DNA from: Oscillatoria sp. HE19RPO
Lineage (GTDB): Bacteria; Cyanobacteriota; Cyanobacteriia; Cyanobacteriales; Laspinemataceae
Direction: 5' to 3'
NCBI RefSeq assembly: GCF_024220515.1
Contig: NZ_JAMXOT010000125.1
Coordinates: 1-40,395 of the forward strand
DNA: 40,395 nucleotides
Shown: piece by piece, positions 9,118-17,451 of the stretch
Numbering within the stretch: position 1 is the first letter of the stretch
Layout of the letters: every line of letters starts with the position of its first letter
Program-made: the position numbers and the translations under genes
The notes under the pieces: model-generated
What the model was told of the DNA's origin: nothing
The model's database searches: none
What the model saw: the letters and a program-made list of their open reading frames with translations, nothing else

Positions 9118-10341
9118 TTATCCGTTATTCTGCTTAATTTCCTGGGGGAAAACAATGAGAAACTCCGACCCTTCACCAATTTGAGACACGACTTCAATTT
9201 CTCCTTTCAGAAGTTCAACAAGTTGGGAGACGATGGTCAAACCTAAGCCCGTACTGCCCTCAGCTTGTTGAGAAACCCGCTGGGCCACTCGGGAAAATGG
9301 CTGAAAAATTCGCTCGATATTTTCTGGAGCAATTCCGATACCCGTATCCCTAATACCCAGTAACCATTTTTCATCAGGAAGGCTTTCACAGATAACGGTA
9401 ATCGAGCCTGTTTCTGTGTAGCGGACTGCATTACTCAGCAGATTGATTAAAATTTGCTGGAAGCGAGACAAATCGGTAATGACCTGCTCCGGCGCGCGAT
9501 CGTTGCTAACAATAATGGATAATTCTTTAGCTTGAGCTAGGGGTTCAATGGTCTCTATGGTCGTGGCAATTACCGAATTGAGGTCGATTTTTCTCAAATT
9601 TAATTGAGTTCTCCCCGCATCAACCTGAGACAGTTCTAAAGAATTATTAACCAGTTGTAGTAATTGTCGAGAAGCGCGCAGGACTCGCTCAATTCGCTCA
9701 ATCGTGATGGAATCTTCTTCGGTTTTGGCTTGTTGCTGACGCAGGAGCAGTTGGGAATAAGCCATAATTGAATTTAAAGGCGTTTTGAGTTCATGGGCCA
9801 GTTGAGAAAAACTTTCTTGGCTCAGACTCAGTAACCGCGTTAATTCTTCATTGTTATTGGTAATTTGCTGCTGAAGATTTTCTAGTTTTCGGGTCCGTTC
9901 TTCTACAAATTGATGAAAGCAATAAGCACTCGCTTGGTCTATGACAGCATCAATAATCCTAAACGCCCGATACGATTCGATGTTAGATAATTTTAGCAGT
10001 TCATCTTTTAAAATATAAAAAATTACTTGGCGCAGAATCCGATATTCTCGGGCAATTTCAGCGGCATCATAGCCATGCTCAAACCGATTGACTCCATGTT
10101 CTAAACTAGCTTGAGCCACCATTTCAAAATCATCTTCCTCTGATTCAGTCAAAGCCGTTGTCATCGCCTCTAAAACTTGAGGAATTAAATTAGTTAGGGC
10201 GGGTTCAGATAATTTTTTTGAGTTTTCAATTTTAGTATCTAAACGGACTTTCATTTTCCATTGTTTGAGGATTTCGTCTATTTTACTGGCAAAAGCTTGG
10301 CTGATAGTTTCCATAAAAGCTGAGTTGATGGGTGTCATCAT
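9118..10341 (-). CDS. Soluble sensor histidine kinase with RsbRD-like N-terminal domain
   Basis: 407 residues with no transmembrane helix, so a cytoplasmic kinase. Residues about 10-150 look like the RsbRD/RsbR N-terminal sensor fold (EHGVNRFEHGYDAAEIAREY). A coiled stretch (150-175) leads to the dimerisation/phosphoacceptor helix with AHELKTPLNSI, where His at about 184 is the expected phosphorylation site. The ATPase domain has all boxes: N box NLLSNAVRYTETG, G1 DTGIGI, F box IFQPFSRVA and G2 GSTGLGLTIV. There is no receiver domain and no response-regulator gene alongside, so it is an orphan kinase whose partner must be elsewhere. The first ATG is taken; the next codon is also ATG, and ATG at residue 10 is a weaker option. 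Confidence 0.93.
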   Translation of the reverse strand: MMTPINSAFMETISQAFASKIDEILKQWKMKVRLDTKIENSKKLSEPALTNLIPQVLEAMTTALTESEEDDFEMVAQASLEHGVNRFEHGYDAAEIAREYRILRQVIFYILKDELLKLSNIESYRAFRIIDAVIDQASAYCFHQFVEERTRKLENLQQQITNNNEELTRLLSLSQESFSQLAHELKTPLNSIMAYSQLLLRQQQAKTEEDSITIERIERVLRASRQLLQLVNNSLELSQVDAGRTQLNLRKIDLNSVIATTIETIEPLAQAKELSIIVSNDRAPEQVITDLSRFQQILINLLSNAVRYTETGSITVICESLPDEKWLLGIRDTGIGIAPENIERIFQPFSRVAQRVSQQAEGSTGLGLTIVSQLVELLKGEIEVVSQIGEGSEFLIVFPQEIKQNNG

Positions 10342-11065
10342 AGAGAGAGCAGTTCAGAGATGATAAAGGGGTGGATTGGCGTCAGCAAGGTTCAGGAAGC
10401 CAGAACAATTGAGCCCTGGGGTGGGATGGGCGATCGCCAGGATAGCGATTGCCGGAATAACCATTGTACTTTTTGGAGTGTTATTGAAGCGCTATAGACA
10501 GAATATGCCTGATTAGTTTACAGGATATTGACCACTATTGCATAGTTTTCACCCCGATCGCTCCAAACGGGTTCCTAGGGCTGCTCAACCGGCAGGCAAC
10601 TCAAGCCCCACCCCTGAGAAATCGCCAGTTTAGGAATCAGCCTCCAGGTCCTCATTTTCAAGATCCGGGAATCATCAACCTCTACCAAGGGTCCTAACCA
10701 CTCCCCATACAGCAGGCATCACCCCACGGGTTGTCAAAATCGCTCCGGTTGCATTGTAAAGGAATAAATCACTCAATCTTACCCCTCAATTCACCCGGGT
10801 TTCATGTTGATGGAACTGAGCCAACCGTAAGCTTGAAGTGAATTTTTTCTTCAACCTTCAATGATTTTTCCCACCCTAAGCAAGCCAGCTACTCACCCTC
10901 TTTAAAGAGGTTTGACCGAACTATCTCCTAGAAAGAATCCGCTCATTCTGTACAGAGGTTAGAATCTTAGGGGTTTGAGGCGATCAAGTTCTTCCTATCT
11001 CCCTCTTTTGTTTATGCAAAAATCTGCTAAACTAGATAAAAACAACGATGAACGGGGAGACCAAC
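10342..11065. other. Non-coding gap between divergent kinase and Uma2 genes
   Basis: About 720 bases with no gene I can support. It contains scattered GCGATCGC/CGATCG sites and must include promoters for both flanking genes. TTGTTT (11008-11013) and TAGATA (11033-11038) with a 19-base spacer are a weak candidate for the rightward gene. Confidence 0.35.
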
Positions 11066-11770
11066 ATGGTACAGAGTCAAACCTCGGAAATTCCTATCTT
11101 TCCCCCAGGCGATTTATGGAGTGAGGAGCCGCCATTGGAAAGTTATCGACACCTTAAACAACTGCTGCTGCTGCTTGCTTGTTTAGAGCGGTTTTGGAAA
11201 AATCGCAATGATTTTTTTGTAGCCGCCAACATGAGCGTCTATTACAGTACCCGCCAACGCAAATCGGAAGAAATGCGCGGACCGGATTTTTTCGTAGTTT
11301 TGGATACGGAACGCCGAGAGCGAAAAAGTTGGGTCATTTGGGAAGAAGAAGGAAAATATCCGAACTTTATTATCGAAGTCCTCTCTGATAGCACCGCCAA
11401 CACGGATCGAGGCTTAAAAAAACAGCTTTACCAAGATATTTGGCGTACTCCTGATTATTTTTGGTTTGATCCCTATACTTTAGAGTTCCAGGGATTTCAC
11501 TTGATGAATGGGGAATATCAGGCCATTCAAGCCAATGAGCAAGGATGGCTTTGGAGTGAACAATTGCAGCTTTATTTAGGTATTTTAGAGGAAAAGCTGC
11601 GGTTTTTTACCCAAGCAGGGGAACTGGTGCTGACGCCCGAGGAAGAAGCCGATACCGAACGTGCTCGTGCACAGGAGGCGATCGCCGAAGTTGATGCCGA
11701 ACGTCAGCGTAGCGCTATCTTGCGGAAAAAGCTGCAAGAAATGGGCATCAATCCGGATGATATTACTTAA
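11066..11770 (+). CDS. Uma2 family (DUF820) PD-(D/E)XK-fold protein
   Basis: 234 residues from the chosen start. Uma2/DUF820 proteins are hugely expanded in cyanobacteria and carry a restriction-endonuclease-like fold; their biological role is unsettled. The fold's likely metal/catalytic residues are visible: Asp in RGPDFFVV (about residue 74), Glu in FIIEVLSDST and Lys in GLKKQLYQ. The C-terminal 40 residues are charged and helical (EEEADTERARAQEAIAEVDA), as in many family members. ATG at 11066 is preferred over ATG at 11048 because GGGGAG lies about eight bases upstream of the former and nothing similar precedes the latter. It stands alone, followed by a 209-base gap. Confidence 0.88.
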   Translation: MVQSQTSEIPIFPPGDLWSEEPPLESYRHLKQLLLLLACLERFWKNRNDFFVAANMSVYYSTRQRKSEEMRGPDFFVVLDTERRERKSWVIWEEEGKYPNFIIEVLSDSTANTDRGLKKQLYQDIWRTPDYFWFDPYTLEFQGFHLMNGEYQAIQANEQGWLWSEQLQLYLGILEEKLRFFTQAGELVLTPEEEADTERARAQEAIAEVDAERQRSAILRKKLQEMGINPDDIT

Positions 11771-11979
11771 GATTTGTCAAAGTTAAAGGTTCCGAAATCC
11801 TCTGCATTCCGGAATCTTTAACCCAATTGAGTCACCCAATGATAAATCTCTAATTCAGATGTAAACTAATTTTAAATATCCTACGGATATGACAAACAAT
11901 GGATTGAACTGCATAGAGTAATTTATCTAAAAATTTTCTATTTTTTAAAATAAAATTTGTTTTTATTGAAACAAGTAAA

Positions 11980-12657
11980 ATGGAATCTGTAATGGGTGTT
12001 TTGGATTTGATAAACTGGTCTCTTTTACTGTTATTTTTGGGGATGGCTATGGTCGTCATTCCCTTGGGATTGAATGCTTACGTTTATGCCGTGACTTACC
12101 GCGATCGCTATCGGGAAATCGAACAGGTTCCCCCGCAACCGATCGCCATTGTTTTTGGTGCCGGGGTTTGGGATGATGGGAGTCCCACCCCGATGTTGGC
12201 CGATCGCGTTCAAGCTGCGATCGATTTGTATAAACTGGGTCGCGTTCAGAAAATTTTGATGACTGGGGACAACTTCCGTCCTGATTATGATGAAGTTCAA
12301 GCGATGTCATCTTATGCCGAAAAACAGGGGGTTCCCCTCACCGACATTCTCCTCGATCGCGCCGGATTGAGCACTTATGATAGTTGTTACCGCGCTCAAA
12401 CCCTGTTTGGCATTGAACAGGCCGTTTTAATTACCCAACGGTATCATCTCCCTCGGGCCGTTTATACGGGTCATCAGATGGGAATTAAAGCAGTCGGTTT
12501 AGGAACCCCCGATTGGGGAATTTTTCGCACCGATTCGATGACTTACTATACGTTTCGGGAATTTATCGCCGTCGTCAAAGCACTATGGCAGGTGCAGATT
12601 ACTCGACCTAAACCCCGGGTGATCGGTCCTTTTGAAGGAGGGAAATCAGGGGAATAA
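11980..12657 (+). CDS. YdcF/SanA-like DUF218 membrane protein
   Basis: 225 residues. An N-terminal membrane anchor (about 8-38) precedes a DUF218 domain. Family landmarks are visible: IVFGAGVWDDGSPTPMLADR, KILMTGDN, DRAGLSTYDSCYRA and LITQRYHLPRAV. SanA/YdcF proteins in enterobacteria affect envelope permeability (vancomycin sensitivity) and DUF218 is proposed to act on envelope or carrier-linked substrates; the reaction is unknown. ATG at 11980 is used; ATG at 11992 is possible, and neither has a strong ribosome-binding site. The region just upstream is very AT-rich, suiting a promoter. It ends before the hairpin at 12721-12757, convergent with the small gene at 12872. Confidence 0.88.
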   Translation: MESVMGVLDLINWSLLLLFLGMAMVVIPLGLNAYVYAVTYRDRYREIEQVPPQPIAIVFGAGVWDDGSPTPMLADRVQAAIDLYKLGRVQKILMTGDNFRPDYDEVQAMSSYAEKQGVPLTDILLDRAGLSTYDSCYRAQTLFGIEQAVLITQRYHLPRAVYTGHQMGIKAVGLGTPDWGIFRTDSMTYYTFREFIAVVKALWQVQITRPKPRVIGPFEGGKSGE

Positions 12658-12716
12658 ACGGGGGACTGTTGGAAAAAAGTCGGTCCAGCGGTTGCCCAAA
12701 ATTTTCTGAACCCCCT

Positions 12717-12757
12717 AAAAAAAGACGCGATCGACAAATTGCGTTAATCGCGTCTTT
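12717..12757 (-). terminator. Intrinsic terminator for the leftward small gene at 12872
   Basis: AAAGACGCGAT (12721-12731) and ATCGCGTCTTT (12747-12757) form an 11-bp perfect stem with a 15-base loop. On the minus strand the stem is followed by a run of T (complement of the A run 12717-12723). On the plus strand the tail is poorer, but it may also serve the convergent DUF218 gene. Confidence 0.7.
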
Positions 12758-12871
12758 ACAAACTCTAATTTCTGGAGGAACTCAGTCTTTTAGGGAGACC
12801 GAACTGAAATTCCGAGGTTTCTGAAATACTCCTGCATCGATGCCCTGGATTTTTCTTGAGTAAATAAAAAC

Positions 12872-13057
12872 TTACGGATTTTTATCATCCATTAGCCCCA
12901 CCTGAGACCACAGTAGCTTTACCATCAGCGCTTTAGCAATGGCATTCAATTCTTCCACTGATTCTGACTCGTCTAAGCCTAAGTTTGATTCTGGCCCCCT
13001 GGGGGACGAGGATTCATCGTCTTGATTATCAACTTTGGGTGAATCTTCTGGGTTCAT
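12872..13057 (-). CDS. Small acidic protein of unknown function
   Basis: 61 residues from ATG at 13057, which has GAAGGTAAAGG a few bases upstream; TTG at 13081 would add eight residues. The first 35 residues are acidic, Ser/Pro-rich and probably disordered (PEDSPKVDNQDDESSSP). The rest is likely a helix (VEELNAIAKALMVKLLWSQV) that looks amphipathic and could mediate binding. I do not recognise the family. A good ribosome-binding site, a clean terminator downstream and a stop well inside a gap support a real gene. The 30-bp HIP1 palindrome lies about 110 bases upstream. Confidence 0.55.
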   Translation of the reverse strand: MNPEDSPKVDNQDDESSSPRGPESNLGLDESESVEELNAIAKALMVKLLWSQVGLMDDKNP

Positions 13058-13163
13058 GCTGCCTTTACCTTCGATGAGCAATTCGGATATCTGTTCTTAG
13101 TATAAATCCCTTTGTTTCTCTAAAAGGCGATCGTCGTCTGACCCTGATGTGAACATTATCCCC

Positions 13164-13193
13164 GGGAGATTGCGATCGCGATCGCAATCTCCC
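13164..13193. repeat. Perfect 30-bp palindrome with two overlapping HIP1 octamers
   Basis: Bases 13164-13193 read identically on both strands. The centre is GCGATCGCGATCGC, two GCGATCGC octamers sharing two bases, flanked by GGGAGATT and AATCTCCC. It lies about 50 bases beyond the stop of the leftward gene at 13241-13780 and could form a terminator-like stem, but no T run follows on either strand. Confidence 0.85.
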
Positions 13194-13240
13194 TGGGATA
13201 GACAAGACCCCTACAAATTTACCGTAAATATTACCTACTA

Positions 13241-13780
13241 TTATCTAAACAGAGTTAATTCTACCCGCCAGTTTTTCTGCTCAAACTGTTTGCGAGAATA
13301 GGGGAACTCTTCCCCATCTTCTAGCTTAATAATATAGTTCTGAAGTTCGGGGATATTTTCTACAACCAGAGGAAATTTACAGGTCATTTTAGAAAAACCC
13401 GCTTGTAAAGGTTGCGGGGTCCCTACCCCTAACATTCCTGTGGCGATCGGCTGGCGATCGCTATTTTGAATCACAACTTTCGTCCCGGGATCGAGATATC
13501 TTTCTTGACTCTGAATGCAGGGGTCTCCGGGTTCCGTAAATAGTATTTCTACATATCCCGTTAATTCTCCAGGTTGTGACTGGATAGAGTCTCCTGGGTT
13601 CATCACGTTTTTGGGACCCGGTGTAGCAAGGGGCATGAACCCGACTAATAGCCCCCCCATCGCAAAAGCTCCCACCGTTCGTAAAATAGACAAGTTAACC
13701 GTCTTCATAAAGTTGGCATTCATTCCTGTTTGTTTTGAGGTTAATAAACCGATGCCTGATTTTGGCCTTTTTTCAGACAT
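13241..13780 (-). CDS. Probable exported protein of unknown function
   Basis: 179 residues from ATG at 13780, with CAGG about nine bases upstream. The first 24 residues are polar and the hydrophobic, signal-like stretch (LRTVGAFAMGGLLVGFMPLA) starts only near residue 33. A start at ATG 13723 or 13708 would give a normal signal peptide. The remaining 130 residues contain two cysteines (GDPCIQSQ and KMTCKF) that could form a disulfide outside the cytoplasm, and short beta-rich segments. I do not recognise a domain. It is followed by the 30-bp palindrome and then the small acidic gene on the same strand, but the 180-base spacing argues against tight coupling. Confidence 0.7.
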   Translation of the reverse strand: MSEKRPKSGIGLLTSKQTGMNANFMKTVNLSILRTVGAFAMGGLLVGFMPLATPGPKNVMNPGDSIQSQPGELTGYVEILFTEPGDPCIQSQERYLDPGTKVVIQNSDRQPIATGMLGVGTPQPLQAGFSKMTCKFPLVVENIPELQNYIIKLEDGEEFPYSRKQFEQKNWRVELTLFR

Positions 13781-14653
13781 CTAATCAGCCTGTTGAAGGC
13801 ATCACCGGGCTTTGGTTTCACTTCCGACTGCTGCCAGAAGTCTATGTTTTATTTTCACAGCCTTCCCTGATTTTTTTCATCGCTCTTAGGGTGGATTTTA
13901 TAAGATTTGCCTGCTATTCCTCTGGTTCTGGATATTATTATCCTAATTGGACTCAAATTGGGGTTGCTTGAATTTCAACAACCCTCTATGAACTTAATAA
14001 CCAACCAGCCAAAGATTGCTTTTTACCTGGAAAAGTTCACAGATTTTTATTAATTTTATTTTATAACTCTAAACTCCAAAAACACTATTTTTTGTGTATA
14101 AATACCCCAATAGAGAGAGATTGGATGAGCTGAATGGGTCTATAGAGATGCCCGACATCAGTTTGACAAGATGGGCGGGATTTACCCCTTCCCTGCTTGG
14201 GTGAGTATTCAAGTCAGAAAGACTCTCGATAGAGGTCCACTATGCTTGAGTCAAACTTACTGAAAGAGATTAGAAAATTTTATCCTCAAAATAAGCGATT
14301 TTGAGCTTGAAAGAGAGTCAGGTTTTAGGGCTTTGCGCCGATTTAGACTAGCCCTGGGAGTTAGCCTAGGGTAAAAAAGCTGAAATTAGAGCGATCGCGA
14401 TCGCTACTAAGCCGTGATAGAGATTATTCATCTTGGTGATAGAAGTCCGTCCCATTTTCACAGAAACTAGAGAAGATCGAAAGAGTTTGAAAGAGGAGAA
14501 CCTCAAGGCCAAATCCGACCGCCCCCTTGGGAAACCTAAACCTCTTGCGGATCAGTCACTAGATTGAGAGCCATCCGGGTTGACCAGATAAAAGGCTGTA
14601 ATGTCCATGCAAGTGCTGACTTAGCACCCGCTCGTAACAACAGAGGAAACCAG
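13781..14653. other. Non-coding gap upstream of the Mo-nitrogenase-C-terminal-like gene
   Basis: About 870 bases between divergent genes. Overlapping HIP1 octamers (GCGATCGCGATCGC) occur near 14392-14405. The stretch 14030-14110 is AT-rich. No gene that I can support; short open frames here have no family resemblance or ribosome-binding site. Confidence 0.4.
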
Positions 14654-15031
14654 ATGAATGTATTAGATTATACCATACAGCATCTAATTCGCATGACTTG
14701 GATAGAGCTTTCTGAAAAAGCAACCCCACCAAGCGATCGCTCTAGGGTTCCAACTCATCCACACCGGCAATTTTTTCAGCCATTAGGCCCACTCAAGCAG
14801 TGGCTCGATCGCTTAGAAATTCGCGATCGCCAACTGGCACATAGCTTGTGTAAAATGATTCCCGCCCAATGTCCATTTGAACGGGATATCAAAATCTGGG
14901 GTCGCGTCTTATTTCACATTCCGCCCCTATGTAAACTCAACCCATTTTATGAGCAGTTTGTAGGGCTACGCTTCCGAGCATTATGTTATTTAGCTGATGA
15001 ATGCGGTGAGGACGTCACCGTTTACTGTTAA
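14654..15031 (+). CDS. Mo-dependent nitrogenase C-terminal domain-like protein
   Basis: 125 residues. The C-terminal 85 residues match, from memory, a small cyanobacterial family named after similarity to the C-terminal region of a Mo-nitrogenase component: PLKQWLDRLEIRDRQLAH, then IPAQCPFERDI, FHIPPLCKLNPFYEQ and RALCYLADECGEDVT. The five cysteines in this segment (SLCKM, AQCPF, PLCKL, ALCYL, DECGE) suggest metal binding or redox sensitivity, but the function is unknown and the name does not prove a role in nitrogen fixation. ATG at 14654 is chosen because AGAGGA sits six bases upstream; an upstream ATG at 14564 would add 30 residues of unrelated sequence. It is convergent with the TgpA-like gene 45 bases away. 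Confidence 0.85.
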   Translation: MNVLDYTIQHLIRMTWIELSEKATPPSDRSRVPTHPHRQFFQPLGPLKQWLDRLEIRDRQLAHSLCKMIPAQCPFERDIKIWGRVLFHIPPLCKLNPFYEQFVGLRFRALCYLADECGEDVTVYC

Positions 15032-15076
15032 ACAAAATCCGTTTTTTCGCCCTCACTCCACTTGACCTAACTCCTC

Positions 15077-17365
15077 CTACTTTCGGCGGAGTTGCGATCG
15101 CCTTTTCAACTCTTCTAACCGTTGCTGGAGAAGACCAAGATTCGGTTCACGACCCCCATAACGCCAACTCACATAAGCGTGAGAAATCTCCTCAACTGCG
15201 GATGCGTCAGTCTGGGGTTGATGTTGGTGCAACGCTCGCGCATACTCGAACGGGGTTTGCGCCGGATGTTTGCGATATCCCTGGCGTCCTAACGTATCCA
15301 GCATTTGCTGATACAGTCGTTCCACTGGGGGCATTTTTGCCAAAAACCGACGATAGCGCCATTGTTGGAAGCCACTCCAAGCTAACCAACCCAGAAATGC
15401 CAAACCCGTGAGTAAAATAGCACCCGTAAAGAGTCCCAACCAGCCTCGGGTAAACAGCCGCAATACCCAGACAATGCTTCCCACCAGCCAACCGCCCAGG
15501 ATAGAAAACACTGCTTGCAGAAATCCCGTCACTGGAGAAGGCAGCCACCCTGCAACCCACCGCCACAACATCCGCAACACGCTAAAGGGTTGATATTCTT
15601 GAATGGATGGGGGAATGATTTCATGACCCGGAATCGGATCAAAGGCAAACCAACCATATTCGGGAAAATACACCTCTGTCATGGCATAGGCGTCTGTATT
15701 ACGAACCACATAAAGTCCGGTAAAGGGATTAAACTCGCCCGGTGCAAACCCCACGACTAACCGGGAGGGAATCCCAATGGAACGCAACATCACGGTATAG
15801 ACGGTGGAGAAGTGGTCGGGATAGCCCCCCTGTTGTTGGAACAGAAAGGTTTCGACCAAATCATCTTCAGGTCCTAAAAAAGGCAGCCCAAAGGGGTCGT
15901 TGGGAATGCTGTAGTTTTGTTTGAGATATTGAGCCAGGTAGAGGGCTTGTTCGTAAGGGGAGGTTAAGGGATTGGGTGCACCTGCTAGAATTTCCTCCGT
16001 CTGTTGGCGCACGCGATCGCTGATTTCTGGAGGGACTTGCAGATAATGATTGCGAATCGCCTTTGAATAGGTTGTGGGGGCTTGAGAAAGGGCGGTGCGA
16101 TCGCGATAGGGGACTTCTGAAATCACCGTGTAAGTTAGCCCTTCCACCAAACCCAAGGGCGATCGCAGACTACCTTCCGTATCGAAGGTCACCTGTTCCG
16201 TGGGAAAATAAAGAGATTCCGGCTCATACAGGGCCGGAATAATATTCGGTAAATCCGAAACTGCTGTATAGCTTTGAACAATTTCCTGAGTTCTCCCCAG
16301 TCGGGTCCGGTCGATGGGAACATTAAATTGATAAGACCAAGTAGGACGGCGCAGGGTGGTTGCCTCTTCATTGCGACCGATTTCCCAGCCTTTCCCGGTA
16401 TAGCGGTCAAACGCCAAGACGCGCCAAAATCCCTCCGCTTGCGATCGCACCCGCATCACAACTTTGGGTTTCATTTCGCCCCGGAGATTTTGGTTCATCC
16501 GGGTATTGAACCCATAATAAAAGGTATCATCAATCTCTCCGGGCCCATCGGTGCCATCCCCCCCGGTGCCGTCTCCTTCGCCGTTGCCGTAGCCCGGATT
16601 GACAATTTGACGGCCATCTAAATCTCCGGGGATTTCAATGGGAGAACTCACGGGAAAAGTCTGTAATTGATAGCCAGGAAAGCGCGGCATGACGGCAAAA
16701 ATGACCAGTCCGATCGCCAGAACCAGACTAAACAGGAAAGCGTAAAAACCCAGTTGAGAAGAGTTGATTTTCTTTTGTTTTTGGCTTCCTGTGGGACGTT
16801 TCTGCGGTTTCAGTCCCAGGCGCGATCGATAATCGAAGACCAACGTCGGCAAGGCGATCGCCAAAAAGATTAATAATAACGGGGCAAAGGCTAAAGTTTG
16901 GCTGACGGTTCCCGCTACCCCCAACAGGATCAATCCGATCACCATCGAATAGCCCAAATCCGAGCGTCGGGGGAGGTCGAAACTATGGAGAACCTGAACT
17001 TGAATCAGCAGTTCAGCCAGAACTACCCGGGTATCGTTGAGTGCCTCAATTAAGCGCCCAAAAAACGCACCGAGGGCGACGAGCATCCCAATTGCGAGCA
17101 AAAATTTAACAGCAATATTGCGATCGCGGCGGCGATACCAACTCCAGGTTGCTCCCAGAATGCTCAAGGGGACTGCCCAAAGGCTCATCGTCGTCCCTGC
17201 CGCCACATCCGTTGCAATAATCCCGACGATCACAAGGGCCTGCACCAGCACCCGCAGCATTAACGAGTCCTCCGGAGTCGGAGGTTTGCTCGCCTGGATT
17301 TGCTGTCGGATCCTACGCCAGATGGGAATAAGGGACAGATGCCGAATCCCTGACGAGTTAAACAT
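15077..17365 (-). CDS. TgpA-like transglutaminase-fold membrane protein, probably catalytically inactive
   Basis: 762 residues with the TgpA/DUF3488 architecture: a cluster of transmembrane helices (about 35-230), an extracytoplasmic region, a transglutaminase-like domain (about 465-585), a further pair of helices (about 615-670) and a C-terminal DUF4129-like helical domain. The fold is recognisable in MLRSIGIPSRLVVGF and FPEYGWFAFDPIPG. The catalytic residues are not there. Where the family has Gly-Tyr/Phe-Cys, this protein has GGYPDHF with Pro516 in the Cys position. Where it has His-Ala-Trp-x-Glu, this has YAMTE with Tyr560. Asp of FDP remains. A scaffold or sensor role at the envelope is therefore more likely than peptide crosslinking or hydrolysis (inference). 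It lies 86 bases after patU on the same strand and may be the last gene of a hetZ-patU transcript. Confidence 0.88.
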   Translation of the reverse strand: MFNSSGIRHLSLIPIWRRIRQQIQASKPPTPEDSLMLRVLVQALVIVGIIATDVAAGTTMSLWAVPLSILGATWSWYRRRDRNIAVKFLLAIGMLVALGAFFGRLIEALNDTRVVLAELLIQVQVLHSFDLPRRSDLGYSMVIGLILLGVAGTVSQTLAFAPLLLIFLAIALPTLVFDYRSRLGLKPQKRPTGSQKQKKINSSQLGFYAFLFSLVLAIGLVIFAVMPRFPGYQLQTFPVSSPIEIPGDLDGRQIVNPGYGNGEGDGTGGDGTDGPGEIDDTFYYGFNTRMNQNLRGEMKPKVVMRVRSQAEGFWRVLAFDRYTGKGWEIGRNEEATTLRRPTWSYQFNVPIDRTRLGRTQEIVQSYTAVSDLPNIIPALYEPESLYFPTEQVTFDTEGSLRSPLGLVEGLTYTVISEVPYRDRTALSQAPTTYSKAIRNHYLQVPPEISDRVRQQTEEILAGAPNPLTSPYEQALYLAQYLKQNYSIPNDPFGLPFLGPEDDLVETFLFQQQGGYPDHFSTVYTVMLRSIGIPSRLVVGFAPGEFNPFTGLYVVRNTDAYAMTEVYFPEYGWFAFDPIPGHEIIPPSIQEYQPFSVLRMLWRWVAGWLPSPVTGFLQAVFSILGGWLVGSIVWVLRLFTRGWLGLFTGAILLTGLAFLGWLAWSGFQQWRYRRFLAKMPPVERLYQQMLDTLGRQGYRKHPAQTPFEYARALHQHQPQTDASAVEEISHAYVSWRYGGREPNLGLLQQRLEELKRRSQLRRK

Positions 17366-17451
17366 AGTGATGAAGGATAAAAGAGCAAAAGAGTGTCTTT
17401 ATTCCTTCCTAATTTACTCTATAGAGCGGATGAATGCTGCCGTTGCCGGTT

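Noticed and set aside
5832-10341. Defence island around hsdMS
   Set aside because: No other defence gene is adjacent; neighbours are signalling genes and no integrase or tRNA edge is visible.
14654-15031. Evidence for a nitrogen-fixation locus
   Set aside because: The Mo-nitrogenase-C-terminal-like name reflects similarity only; no nif structural or assembly gene is in the window.
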